This document shows positions 10,982 through 23,759 of a stretch of 64,000 nt of DNA, piece after piece. The position numbers and the translations under genes were made by a program. Positions within the stretch are counted from its first letter, which is position 1; each line of letters starts with the position of its first letter. Source of the stretch: Quillaja saponaria (Eukaryota > Streptophyta > Magnoliopsida > Fabales > Quillajaceae); contig CM055606.1 of NCBI GenBank assembly GCA_029379385.1, positions 17,075,142-17,139,141 on the forward strand, in the 5' to 3' direction. The notes under the pieces are model-generated. The model was not told the origin of the DNA, searched no databases, and saw nothing but the letters and a program-made list of their open reading frames with translations.

Positions 10982-13302
10982 CATTATAAAGGTTAATCAT
11001 TTTGCTTTAGTAACATGCTAGGATAACGCCTTGTTTGGCGACACGGTTTGTAGGTAAGTAAAGACTATACAATTTGAATATTGGTACCAACCAAAGTTTA
11101 GATAAATATTTTCTAGTTAAATAAGAATTAACTATTATTTTAGTTCTTCAGCATTGCCTTAGTTTTTTATTTAGTCATTTAGAATGTTTTTTGTTTAATT
11201 TCAACATCAAGAATTCATAAATTTTCAATCAAGTTATATTATCTCGTTCTCATGTTATGTATAAGTAAAATAATTCTATATAATTGTAATGATCAAATGA
11301 TCAATTTTTTTTTTGCAAGATATAAAAATAATTTATGTACATATTTTTGTGTCAACTGTGGCTATTCGTTAATTCATAATATGTAAATAGAAAAATAAAA
11401 CTTGAGTGAGAAATTTTTTAATCTTAAAGGACAAAAATAACTAAGAAAATTCTTGAAATGCCATACTAAAAACTAATATAATCCTGAAAACTAAAACAGT
11501 AAATAAACCTCAAAATAATGATCTATTTTATAATTTGGTCTAGTTTGTATGTTAATCGAAAATTACATTCATTATTCTTGTCAACAGTGAATTAATTTAA
11601 CCATAAATCTATTAAAGAAGTATTTTAAAAAAAAATTGAGATTTCAAGTATCTTTCATAACAGTCTGTAATTAATATTAAATATATTTTATCGTAAATAA
11701 TCCTAACCACTCTCTAAATAAACCTAAATTTTGATTAAGACATAAGTGAAGTGGAGGGCTTTGCAGATGTAAACATCTTTTTATTTTATTAACAAAAAAA
11801 GAAGTATTATCTCTTTTGTTTGTTACCATAACGGGTCAAGGTTTGCGGTGCTATTTCTTTGATCACATGGCCAATGAACTTATTGTTGACTACTTCACTA
11901 ACATTCTTCGATAAGCCTTATCATTTTACACAAAAGGTCACGTTTGTTAGAATTTGAGCCGCAGACTAAAAAGCATTATCTTTTGGATGTAAAAGTGAAC
12001 CAATAATAACATTAAGATATTATGTAATGCGTTGGTGCATTATTGATTGCTTCTTTTTTCTTCTCCAGCTAATTAAGAATATATAACTTCGATTAAAATT
12101 AAAAATAATTAAAGTTTTAATTTTGATGGAAGCAAAATCGAAACATGAAAATCATTTACATTATTTTTCATAGAAAATATTTAGTTTATACATTAGGAAC
12201 TGAATGATTTTTTGATAATACTAAAATAAATTTTTTGTTATATAAAATTCTTGATATATATAAGTTTTTTTTTTTTTTTTTGCATAAACTATGTTAGATA
12301 AAATTCTTATTATTTTATGTATCTTCTTTAACATAATTTATATCTATAAATAAATAAATAAATATATATATATATATATATATATTATATAAGTTTCCTC
12401 ATATTATTGATTATAATTCAATCTTTTTCTTCATGTCTTTGTTAAGATTTTTTCTTTCTCTTTTTAATTTTTTAATTTTGGTATATATTTATGAGTATTT
12501 TATGTACTAAATTAATCATGTTTAATATTAAAATTATTTTAATATATATTTTATTATATGTTTACATACGTTTCCAAATCATTTATTATTTCATGAATTT
12601 TTTTCTCTTTCTAAACTTATCACAAAACAAATTTTGGTACCTTGATTACAATTGAAAATTAGAAGTATAAGATTAAAAATTATATTGATTTCAAAGCTTC
12701 ACATAATAGCTTAATATTTCATGTGATTTGTGCATTATTCTCCTTATTGGTTTATGTACACTATATCATTCGATAATCAAATTATCACACATATTCTATT
12801 GAGGGTTTAAATATTTACATTATATATCACTCGATAAATTATCTCTCCATTTAAAAATTCATCAAAAAGCTCAAACTCATAACGATAAATTATTTATTTT
12901 TAAAAAATTTATATATTTTAACATGTTTAATAACTTATGCCCAAAGATATTTATAGGATATGATAGCTTCAGTTTTTGAATGAATCAATTATTAGACAGT
13001 AAGTATTACCTGTATAGACTTTTCTTTGTAGCACTTGTTTCTATCAAATGTTCAAAATCCTAATAAATTATCTCTTTATTAATAAAAATTTATATTTTAA
13101 CATGTTTAATATATTATGTCCAAAGATACTTATAAGATATGGTAGCCTCAGTTTTTGAATGAACAATTATTAGACAGTAAATATTACCTGTATAAACTTT
13201 TCTTTGTGGCACTGGTTTCTATCAAATGTTCAAAATCCTAATAGCGTTTACAAAATGATCTACATTCATCAAATGCTGCCGACATTATCAATAAAATAGT
13301 AC
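10982..13302. other. Intergenic DNA between units 1 and 2, no gene
   Basis: AT-rich. 11640-13300 repeats the block order seen at 9340-10260 (GGAGGGCTTTGCAG, ACGGGTCAA, the ATTACCTGTATA segment), so unit 1 has a partly duplicated intergenic end. The ATTACCTGTATA segment occurs twice, at about 12960-13070 and 13130-13240. A (TA)n run lies at 12362-12385. No open frame with coding character was found. Confidence 0.55.
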
Positions 13303-13573
13303 ACTCCTTCATGACATTTATGTCATGTTTGCAAGTAGCATAAACTTTGGCCTATTGCATACAATGGTCCCCATTTGATGACCCAAAATAGAAAATTAAT
13401 GTCTTAATAATCGAAGTGTGAAGTGTTCCACAAACTGCTCATAAACGAAAGCAAAAAGATTATCTGACATATCTTGTGACACATGTCATGACGATATAGC
13501 AAGGTTTTGCTTCATTATAAAAGGCACACCACATGCTCGAGTTTTTGCAACATCCAAACTTCACAGTCTAAAA
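13303..13573 (+). promoter_or_regulatory. Promoter and 5' leader of gene E2
   Basis: TATAAAA at 13516-13522 lies 51 bp before the ATG. The palindrome seen in E1 is present with one mismatched pair (TGACACATGTCA, 13477-13488), followed by TGACG. The rest is almost identical to the E1 promoter. Confidence 0.7.
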
Positions 13574-14020
13574 ATGTCTCCCAAATACTTGCTATTTTTG
13601 CTCATTGGTGTGGTACTTCTTGCCACGTCCACTCTTGCTGAGGAGGAGAAGTCTCAACTCGAACAAGAAGCAGCCACGTTGGATGGCAAGCCTTATTACC
13701 ACAAGCCACCATACCACAAGCCACCATACCACAAGCCTCCTACCGTGGAGGAGGAGAAGTCTCAACTCGAACAAGAAGCAGCAACAATAGATGGCAAGCC
13801 AAAATACAAGCCCCCATACTACAAGCCCCCATACCACAAGCCACCATACCATAAGCCACCGTACCACAAGCCTCCTACCGTGGAGGAGGAGAAGTCTCAA
13901 CTCGAACAAGAAGCAGCAACAATAGATGGAAAGCCAAAATACAAGCCCCCATGCTACAAGCCACCATACCATAAGCCACCATACCACAAGCCTCCTACTG
14001 AGGAGGAACAAAGAAATTGA
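13574..14020 (+). CDS. E2: secreted repetitive proline-rich cell-wall protein
   Basis: Encodes 148 aa; it is the closest paralogue of E1. The 22-residue signal peptide is the same as in E1. Three linker modules carry 3, 5 and 4 pentapeptides, so most of the length difference from E1 is gain or loss of whole KPP units. A Cys replaces Tyr in one unit (KPPCYKPP, third module), the only cysteine in the mature E2 protein. It ends EEEQRN at TGA, with the conserved tail out of frame downstream to 14099. Role as a wall structural protein is inferred from the PRP class. Confidence 0.87.
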   Translation: MSPKYLLFLLIGVVLLATSTLAEEEKSQLEQEAATLDGKPYYHKPPYHKPPYHKPPTVEEEKSQLEQEAATIDGKPKYKPPYYKPPYHKPPYHKPPYHKPPTVEEEKSQLEQEAATIDGKPKYKPPCYKPPYHKPPYHKPPTEEEQRN

Positions 14021-14099
14021 GGAAGTGGAAAACGGTGAGGTAGATGGTAAATACAAGCTACCTCACAAACCTCCATCTGAAAACCAAGTGCTTAATTAG
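14007..14099 (+). other. E2 frameshifted C-terminal tail
   Basis: Same +1-frame tail as in E1 (EEVENGEVDGKYK..., ending at TAG 14097-14099). It lies past the E2 stop codon and is open throughout. Confidence 0.72.
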
Positions 14100-14187
14100 C
14101 TACATGTTTGTATTAAGTATCCATGCGTGGAAAAATAAGAGGTACAGCATTACAAATTATGTTATTATGTCTTGCATGAATTACTTC

Positions 14188-14193
14188 AATAAA
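14188..14193 (+). terminator. Poly(A) signal of E2
   Basis: AATAAA lies in the same context as in E1 (TTACTTCAATAAAATGTG). Confidence 0.65.
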
Positions 14194-14199
14194 ATGTGA

Positions 14200-14695
14200 A
14201 ATTACCAGTTTATTATTGGTGTTGATCACTTTGTTATTGCAATTTACTCATACTTAAGTTTCCAGATCAAAGTTTATGAGCATGGACGTACATATGATGT
14301 TTCATCTCTAAAGTGATGTTTGAAAAAATTAACTCATTGAAAATAATCAAGAAGGCATAGCACATGCATAGATGTTGTTGCCTAGCTTAAAATAGTAGGA
14401 CATCCGATAAAATACTAGCATTAATTCTTTGTTATAGTCAGATCACTAGCGTGCATAGTCTATGGGTCCAACATTTCAACTCTTATGATAAGAAATTTGG
14501 AGCTAGCTACTCTGATTGTCACATTGCTGTTTTGAGTGTTTCTTCCCTTCAACCAAGCAATTAAGTACTAAAACATTTTAGTACTAACTTATATTAATTA
14601 ATCTATACATTACAAAAATTATAATAAAGTATTAAAATATGTATATATATGTATTCGTAATTTTTTGTGAAGACTTAATAGATATTTTATACTAG

Positions 14696-14742
<47 letters not shown>

Positions 14743-14910
14743 CGCACATATTGAATAATTTTTATTTAAAAAGAAATATAAAATAATAATTTTAACTTCT
14801 CTTTAGAACTGCTGAAGATCTAAGTTTGATTTTGTTCAAGAAACCTTCAATTTTTTTTTTAATTCAATCACTACCTGAGTTTAATAACCGTTCAAAGAGA
14901 TTGCAAATTA
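14200..14910. other. Intergenic, E-type 3' flank of unit 2
   Basis: Matches 961-1555. A long (TA)n run of about 40 bp lies at 14698-14740. No gene seen. Confidence 0.6.
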
Positions 14911-14915
14911 CTATT

Positions 14916-17900
14916 TGTGATAACTCGATGATTTAATAGATAGTATGCGTAAGATAATGGGATAAATTAAATTTTATACTTAACTCAATTCTTATCACAA
15001 TATGAAATTTTAATTTATATATATATATATATAAATTAAAATTTCATACTGTAATAAGAATTGAATTAAGTATAAAATTTGATAATATAACGTTTTTAAT
15101 GTTTTATGAATATATATATTTATAGATATATATCTAGAGAGCAAATAAATAGAAAGTAATATATATATATATATATATTATATTAATATGGTACAATATT
15201 ATATATATATATACAAGTTAGAAGGCTTATGAGGTAGATATTTATATTATTTTAAGTGAAAAAAATGGGGCACGTACAAGTGGGCAGGTAGTTTTCTTTC
15301 TTTTAGTTTTTTTAATTGGTTCTCACTTTGACTTGGAGTAGCTGTCCTATTCCTTCTTCCACCGCCTTCAATATGTGGGATGTTGCCTTTGTTTTCCTGT
15401 GATGATGAACGAAGCTGCAATTGGAGGGCTGCCTTACTGATTTCATGCTGTTTTTTTTCTTTTCTTTGATGGTTGTTCCTTTCTCATTCAATTTCGGCTC
15501 TTTTGCTAGCTGTAAACAGTTCACTTTCAAGGTTGAGTCTCCCTGACTTTCACGGTTCTTCTGGTTCCTTCCTCCCCTGTTTTCGCTCTGGAAACTTCTT
15601 GAATGTTGCTTGGTAACTGCGCAGTGGCATCTTCCTCCTTTGTACCCGAGTTTATCCTCTTTTCCTCCTTCTTGTTCTTAGCTCCTGTTGGCTTTTCCTT
15701 GGAGCGTTGTAGCTGGAGATGGGAGGGCATGTTGCAGCAACAATAACTACCCTTAACCACCACAGTAGCAAGGCAGTAGGAGGCAGCAACAAACCACCGT
15801 AAGCCTTGTGTTGGGCAGCAGCTTGGGTGAGTTCATTCCTCCTTTGTTTGGTTGGTAGTGATCGAAATTGGAAGGGGATCTGCTATAGATTATGATGGCT
15901 GGTTCGATTAGGATTCTAGCTGCCTTAGTTGGCGGCATTAGCTTCTCCTTTGACAGTCATAGTCTTACGGGCAGCTACCATCTTGTGTTGTGGTGCAGCT
16001 CCTAATTTGTGGTATTTGTCAAGCTTCTTATTAACTAAAGTATTTATTTCCTTTGGGGAATTAGAGTTTTTTTTTTTCGTATTGGAAATGATTGAGGGTA
16101 GAAATTTAGAGGGTTAGAAGGATGATTTTAGTTTTGGGCAGTGGTGAATATAAGTAGAACCTGTATGTATTAAGTAAAGGAACTTGAAGAATTTGTTAGG
16201 AATTGAATGTTAGATTGGGAATACTAGATGCATAGTCGAATTAATTGATATGAGTTTCAATTATGGAGTAGCTAATGAGGAAACATAAAAGTTGGCTAAG
16301 TTAAGGTTAAATTATAAAAATTTGAAATATGTATAAGAAAAATTAGGATTATAGATATATATTTTATGTTGTAATGGAGGTTAAATAATTAATGTGGATG
16401 GACTCTGATAGAAGAAACGCAAATAGTGAAAACAATAATAAAATTGTGTTAATGGTAGGAATGTATAATTTAGGCTTTTAGTTAATGTTAATAATAAATT
16501 TAAATTGAATTTAATAATATAGAGTAAGGTATCAAGGGTAAGTGAATTTGTAGATTTTAATAATAAATAAATATATAGGTATACACAACAGTTAAGTACC
16601 TAAGTTTTACTAATTAAATAATTAATTAGAAAGTACGGAACTTGAGCATCGGTATTGTGGATCCTAGGAATTTAAGTTAGTTTATTAAAATAAATAAAAA
16701 TGGAATTAAAATACTCTTAAAATAAATATTTGATCCTTGGGAGTTAGTTGTTAGAAAAAAATTAAATAAAAGTTTATGAACTCATTATGAAACACGGTTG
16801 GGCAAATAGTTAAGAAAATGGAAGATCCTGGAACTTAGTTGATGAATATTGAGAATTTATAACTCATGCTCTTAATTAATTTTAAGCCAATAACTTAATT
16901 TGAACTTTTATAAGATGAGTAAAGTGGAATTAAGAAAATAAGTCTTAACTTCTTGGTTGATGTATGTATAATAGATATACACATACATGAATCAGAATTT
17001 AAGTTGCCTTGAGACATTGGTAAAATGTCTAAAAGGGGCGTAGGGTTTTAATAAAGGTATGAGAGTAGATATTTAAATTTGAGTGAGTAAAAGGAGCATA
17101 ACTATGAAGTTTATAAAATAAGTAATATTTGAAAATATTACTTTCAGCCTAGAAATGCATTATTGAGCCAATGACGCGTGGATTCGAGGATTGAGCGAGG
17201 AATGTGATTCATCATACGATGAGTGGTTAATTACTGTCTTTAGGGACTAGATTATTATATGTGATTATATGTTTATTTGAATATGTGTGATATACGGAAA
17301 ATAAGTTAGTTGAGTATTTCAGTAATTTGCTTGAATAATGTTTGCTTGATATTGGTTACTGTGATTGACATTGATTGTGTTTGATAAGGGCCAACTCGTG
17401 AACATTTTTTGGAAAATGATTTTTATTTCTGAAATTAAAAGTCCAGGTGCACCTAGGATATCCTGATTTAAAATCATGAGAAATTTTGATTCTGAAAAAT
17501 ATTTTTTTTAAAATTGAGTGCTCAGCCCTGGTGAGATAGATTGTGTACGGAGATTAAATTGTTGTGCGGGCTCGTAAATACCCGGTAGGGGGTGATAATG
17601 TTGTGCGGGGCTAGGTCACTCGTTGGCCCTTTGGTTGTTTTGTGTGATATTGTTGTTCTGATTAATTTGTGATCATGTGTTTTATGTAAATCGTGAATTT
17701 GTGAAATTTACAATGTGCACGTGTGATGTGAAACGTTATGTGAATCATGTTATATGATGTTAATATATATGTGATATGCTTGTGTTATGTGATGCTAGTA
17801 CTCTTTGGGTACAATTTTCTACTCACTGAGTCCGTAGGACTCATCCCTTTCTTGTAGTTATATTTTTTTTAGTAGCAGGACCTCAAAAGAAGTTAACTGC

Positions 17901-18312
17901 TAATATGAGGCTTTGCTAAAGATTTGACAACAAGATATGTCTCGGAATCTCATACTTGAAGTTAAGGATGAAAGTTTGCAGTCACATTAGAACTGTGGGT
18001 GTCAAATGTGGTATGATGTGAACGGAGCAGAGCTCCTTATGGTATTTGCATTATGTTGAGTAATATAAAAAGAGTTTATAGGATTGTATTTTAAGGCACG
18101 TTCCATATCGTAAGGGACCTCTGTCGAAATTATCAGTGAGTTATGGTTTGTTGTAATCAACAAACTTTTAAATCTTAATTTTTGTCTTTATAGTTTCTTG
18201 GTTTTATTCATTAGTGAGTCAAGAGTCATAATCATTCCTTTATTTAAGTCAGGGTTACGGAGGTTTGGTTACCATTCCTTCGGCCAGTCATGCCTCCATG
18301 AGGGGTGTGACA
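14916..18312 (+). mobile_element. Large TG...CA element 2 (3.4 kb), solo-LTR-like, in unit 2
   Basis: Starts TGTGATAACTCG and ends GGGGTGTGACA, with 5-bp direct repeats CTATT at 14911-14915 and 18313-18317. Removing it and one CTATT gives TTGCAAATTACTATTATATT, exactly the unit 1 sequence at about 1550-1570. The last kilobase is related to element 1 in opposite orientation (GAGTCCGTAGGACTCA block, CATGCCTCCATGAGG end); the first parts are not clearly alike. No gag or pol was recognised. Short minus-strand frames at 15312-15938 have no recognisable domain. Confidence 0.75.
14971..15080. repeat. Long fold-back (inverted repeat) nested in element 2
   Basis: The left arm ATTTTATACTTAACTCAATT... 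and the right arm ...AATTGAATTAAGTATAAAAT pair over about 45 bp around a TA-rich centre near 15024. A foldback MITE or palindromic insertion is likely. Confidence 0.75.
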
Positions 18313-18317
18313 CTATT

Positions 18318-19830
18318 ATATTCTCCTAACATTGAATCTTACTAGCACACAAGAAGACTCGTGTTGGGAATTATATGAAATTCCCCTTCAATCTTTAATG
18401 AGTTATAATAAAAATAATAAAGGTTAATAATAACAAAATATTCGTAGAAGAAGAGAGAAATAAATATCATCACAAAATATAACGTGGTTCGACCTCTTGC
18501 CTACATCTACGGATGAGAAAAGAATTCACTAATATTGCAAGAAAGATTACATAGAAAGAGTAGACTCTATACATAGTGTTCTCACTCCACTCAGACCACA
18601 TCTTTACTAATATCTCTTGCACCCTTACCCCTTAAAGGGCTCCCACAAATATTAGATTTCTTTTTTTCTTATACCTACAACTCTCACAAACCTACAGCTC
18701 TCACAAGCCTACATATTTATATTACATAAGACTTGCCTAACAAGCAAACTTTTTTTTCATTTTATGGAAATTCTACAATCATCTAATTAGACTTACTTAC
18801 ACACCAAGATAAATTTAATAAGGAAATTCCATCAACTTCTAATTAGTTATTTCTTGCCCACCAAGAACAAACTAATTAAGAAACTACCAAATAAGGATTT
18901 GGGTCAAAATCATACAACTCGCACCCTGTCAACTTTTTTGTCTCACAAAGTTCAACTTTTACACAATGTGCCACCCACACCAATCTCTTGGTGCAATAGA
19001 CAAAACTATAAAACTCAATTTTCTACAAATCTACAAAACTTCAACTTTTATCTTCTACACAGGCAAAACCCAACTTCTTCTTTTTGCCTTTTCATCTTCC
19101 TTTTTTTTCTTTTTTAATTTCATTCCTTTTACAAAAAACTCAATCACGACAACTTTTTTTTCAACTCCTTTATATTTTAATAATAGCTCCATGTACTATC
19201 ACCAAAATTTTCTCAAGTCATTCGCATCCTAATTGAATTTGGCTTTGATAGCTCCTACCTAGTAACATAACTTTTGTTTGAAATTCTAACAGAATCTACT
19301 TTAAAGATATCGTAGAAACAACAAAAGATAATAACCACAGGTATAACTAGAAGAGAAGAGGACGAAACATCAATACAAGGTATAACATATTTTGAACTCT
19401 TGTCTACATCCAAGGATAAGAAAAAAAAAATTTCACTCATATTCCAAGAAGGATTACATAGAAAACGTAGCACTCTTCTCATATTGTTCTCACCCCTCTT
19501 ATATCTATGCCAATCTCTCTTGCAAGACTTGAGAGGTCTCACAAATATTAATACTATCTGTTTCTCACGTCTACAACTCTTACAAGCCTAATGTTTATAC
19601 AACATAAGACCTGTCCACCAATCAAACTTTTTCCTTCAAGCAAACTCGATCACTTGCTAATTAAATTACTTACCCACCAAGATATATTTAATTAAGAAAC
19701 TCTAATAATTATCTAATTAGTTTATTTTCAAAAAGTAATAATATACTAATTAGAAAACTATCAAAACATAAATTTGATTAAAATTCCATGCAAATGTATA
19801 TATAATATATTTATATACTACGTAGCAATA
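18318..19830 (-). mobile_element. LTR-retrotransposon remnant, unit 2 copy
   Basis: Same two LTR-like segments as at 1561-3030 (about 18360-18730 and 19255-19640). The primer-binding site is degraded here (GGCTTTGATAGCTCC near 19241). No coding sequence remains. Confidence 0.5.
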
Positions 19831-21287
19831 AATCTCATAACAGATATAGACATAACAAAAAGTTATATGTGATAGTATCATATAATATCTATCAAGTAAA
19901 TTGGCGGAATAAGGCATCAGAGTCAACTGCGGCGGCTCGATTTGGCATATGCTAGCGAAGCATTGGTGGATAAAGGGTGCTTTCTAACTTATAAGGGAGT
20001 TTGGATTTAGTAAGACAAGTCAAAAAGTAGTGAACGTAACGTTTTCAAGGGGTAGGTAGTGCTGGCCCATACTCCTGGGTTTTGGCCGAACTATATTTTC
20101 GAATGAATTCACTTGTGGTGGTGCTTCAATTGTGGCATACAATACAAGCAGCGTCAATGATTCGTACCAAATATCGAGTGGTCCTTCATTAATCATGGAG
20201 ATCAATCATGCATGATTCAGATTTTTGGACCTGTCATGCGCCCCACACTAATTAAAATTAGACATAGACAGGCCCATTACAAGGAAAATGACTTTTTTCA
20301 CAAACCAAGATCGTGAGAAAAAGAAGTAAAAATTTGTGGTAAGAAGTTTACCTTCAAACGGTTTGTAGGTAATTTTGTGTGAGTAAATATGTGGGTAATC
20401 ATATAAAACTTTTAATGATGAACTTTTGTTTATTGGTATAAGTCAAAAAAATTTATTAAAATTTGCGTGAATAAAAAAATTTAATTTTTTTCATAATACA
20501 GACAAAATTATAGAAAAAAAATTGATTAATAAGCTGAATATAATAAAATTTGGTAGGTTTGTGACTGAGTTTGTTAAAAATACTGTTAATATCCTCAAAC
20601 TGAGACTTGTGAAAAACGAGTTTGTTGAAAAATGCCATTTTTCTGTAGCGAGGGCTTCAATTTTAAAACTCATCCACAACAATGATATTGGATAAGGAAA
20701 TATAAATCTTGCACTAGCATGCATGAATATATGCATATGCCACTATTCTAATGGTTATCCAGTTAACCTAGGAGTTTATGTTCTAACTTCCAACATAGAA
20801 ACCAGAAGGTGTGAGAGGGTGACAAATTGAAAATAGTTAATTAACATTTTAAAAACCATTTGGGGGCAAAGCATAGTTAAAGAACTAGTATTAGTATCTG
20901 TGTGCTCATCTCAAATAGTGAATGATCTGGCATGCATTAGTACCCACCCCAAAGACAATTAAATCTTCTTGTCATTGTTATTTCTCTGTCTTCTCTTCTT
21001 TCTTTGAAAAATTTATTCATTGAAAATAAAGAAGGCATAGCACATGCATGCATAGATGTTGTTGTCTAGCTTAAAATAGTAGCATTCACATTCAATGGGT
21101 CCAACATTTCAACTCTTGTGATATACATGAAGAAATTTGGAGCTAACTGCTCTTAATAATTATTAAGAAGTTCAATTTAAAAATTGATAAAAAATAATTT
21201 TTTTTAAAATATTATTATAAGGTAGGAGATCATCAAGATTTTCTCTATTTTATCATAGTAGAGATAGATATAATAATAATATACCAC
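19831..21287. other. Intergenic DNA of unit 2, no gene
   Basis: Matches 3060-4342 and continues across the empty site of element 1 near 21118 into the 8560-8712 sequence of unit 1. No coding or RNA feature was identified. Confidence 0.55.
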
Positions 21288-21383
21288 CGAGAGTTTAGCT
21301 CAAATAGTTGGTATTTGTTCTCCTATCCTTTAGTACAAAGTTTGAGCACTCTTTATGTACAAAAAAAAAAAAAAAAAAAAAAT
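21288..21383 (+). mobile_element. tRNA-derived SINE, unit 2
   Basis: Partner of the SINE at 8713-8805, with TTTAGCTCAAATAGTTGG and AGTTTGAGCACTC boxes and a poly(A) tail of over 20 A at about 21361-21382. Confidence 0.5.
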
Positions 21384-23470
21384 GGTTAATTATGCTTCCA
21401 TTCCCTGAGATTTAATGAAATGATACTCTACTCCCTCCAATATGTTAAACTTTATTTCATTTTTTTAAAAAAATCATCACAACTTCCCAATCAAACATTG
21501 TATTCACTTAAAATAATTTTAATTTTTGTTTTGTTCTATATCTGTTATAAATTACAAAGACTAAAATTGATAAAAAAAAAATTCAACATAATGAGATAAA
21601 TTAATGAGGAGAACTACCAAATAAATTATTTTTCAAAATCGCAACAAATCTATAACTACTAAATTTTCATATAGCTTATTGGTTGTTGTAATTTATTTTG
21701 AAAATTTAATTATTCTTTGATATATATATATATATATATATTGTATATTTTTTTCTTTAAAATTTGTATTTAAGAATTAAAAAGAAAGAGAATAAAGCAT
21801 ATTCTATCAATGAATTATAAGAATTTTCTAGTTTAACAGATTAGAGTCAGGAGAGTGTTGTTTATCTCAAATTTTATGTGCTATTGTCATTTCACTAAAT
21901 CTTAGGAGAGAAAAATATAATTTACTCAATAATATAATAATATAGATTTGAAAGTATAACTTAACTACATAATTTAGTTAGGACATGTGTCTAAGATATC
22001 CATATGTTTCATTGCTCAATATAAAGGTTGATCATTTTGCTGAAGTAACGTGCTATAACGCCTTTTTGTTGGTGACTACACAATTTGAGTCTTGGTACCA
22101 ATAAAAAATTATTTAATATTTTTACTATTAAATAATGCTCTATTTTATAATTTGGTCTGGTTTGTATATGGATGGAAATGTAAATTGATTATTTTTGTCA
22201 ACAGTGAATAAATTTAACAACAAATATATTAAAGAAGTATTTTTAAGAAATTGAGAGTTTAATTATCTTTTATCGCAATTTGTAATTAATATTAAATATA
22301 TTTTCTCGTAAATATCGTATCCCCTCTCGAAATTAACTTAAAGTGTGATTAAGACATAAGTTCAGTGGAGGGCTTTGCAGATGTAAACATCTTTTTATTT
22401 TATTAACAAAAAAAGAAAGTATTATCTCTTTTGTTTGTTACCATAACGGGTCAAACTCTGCTATGCTATTTCTTTGATCACGTGCCCAGATCAACTTATT
22501 GTTGACTACTCACTGGCCTTCTTCGATAAGCCTTATCATTTTGACACAGGGTCATGTTTGTTAGAATTTGAGCCACATATTAAAAAGCATTGTCTTTTGG
22601 ATGTTATAGCCATTACATGTGCATTCTTAATAGTTTATTTACACTATATCATTCGATAAATTATCACACATATTTTATTGAGCGTGTAAATATTTACATT
22701 ATATATCACTAGATAAATTATCACCTAATCTAAAATTTTGAATTTACATAATGTGTGCTTTTAAGTAGTAAAGTATACTTGAACTCAGTAGTTGAAAAGT
22801 CTCTACAATATCAGGAGTTTGAGTCTGCTAGAAAACATTTGTTAAAAAAGACTGCCGCGAATCCTGAACGAGATTAGTCTCACACCCAACAGATGTGAGA
22901 ATATTTGTGAAAAAAATAATACTAAAAACAAATCTTGAACTTATAGTGATAAATTATTTTAGTGATTTAAATATTTTAACATGTTTAATACTTATGTCTA
23001 AAGAGATTTATAAGATATGATAGCTTCAGTTTTTGAATGAATCAATTATTTGACAATAAATATTACCTGTATAGACTTTTCTTCATAGCACTGGTATCTA
23101 TAAAATGTTCAAATTCCTAATAGCGTTTACAATATGATCTACATTCATCCAATGCTGCCGACATTGTCAATAAAACAGTACACTCCTTCATGAGATTTAT
23201 GTCATGTTTGCAAGTTAGAATAAATATATTGAATTATTTTAATATATTTCATTACTTGTGTTTAAAGATATCTATAAGAGATGGATTAAAAACCAATCTT
23301 GAATTAGTCATTTTACAGTAAATTTCTTTTTAGCAAGCTAGTCTGATTTCTATCAAACTGTCATTATTCGAAACAAAAGAAGAAGAAGTTGATCATCTAC
23401 CAAATATGCCATGCACTCCTAATATTGTTTACAATATGAGCTAGATTCATCCATTAATGCTGCCGACATC
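21384..23470. other. Intergenic DNA of unit 2, no gene
   Basis: Matches 8806-10450. It contains a (TA)n run at 21720-21741, the possible SINE copy at 22765-22920, and the truncated promoter fragment at 23177-23215. The open frame at 22474-22659 lies in a block repeated across the window and shows no protein pattern. Confidence 0.5.
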
Positions 23471-23759
23471 ATCAATAAATATTTACTCCTTCAATTCATG
23501 ATCATTTATGTAATGTTTGCAAGAAATTAGTGTCTGATATTGGATAAACTTTATCCTATTGCATACAGTGGTCCCATTTGATGACCCAAAAAGAAATTAA
23601 TGTCATAATAGTCGAAGTGTGAAGTGTTCCACAAGCTGCTAATAAACGAAAGCAAACAGATTATCTGACATATGTCATGACGATATAGCAAGGTTTTGCT
23701 TCATATAAAAGGCACACCACATGCTCTGAGTTTTTGCACCATACAAACTTCAGTCTAAA
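23471..23759 (+). promoter_or_regulatory. Promoter and 5' leader of gene E3
   Basis: TATAAAA at 23704-23710 lies 50 bp before the ATG. A perfect palindrome TGACATATGTCA (23666-23677) is followed by TGACG. Unlike E1, E2 and E5 there is no extra half copy before it. Confidence 0.7.

Larger units (their letters stand above)
13303..23310 (+). repeat. Segmental duplication unit 2 (E2 and its downstream DNA)
   Basis: This is the counterpart of 1-10450 in the same orientation. It contains E2 and ends with the same truncated distal promoter fragment at about 23177. It differs by carrying element 2 at 14916-18312 and by lacking element 1 and the 422-bp MITE. Confidence 0.8.

Noticed and set aside
15312..15938. 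Cluster of three minus-strand open frames in element 2, locally GC-richer
   Set aside because: No recognisable domain. They overlap in different frames and sit inside an element defined by target duplications, so no gene is called.
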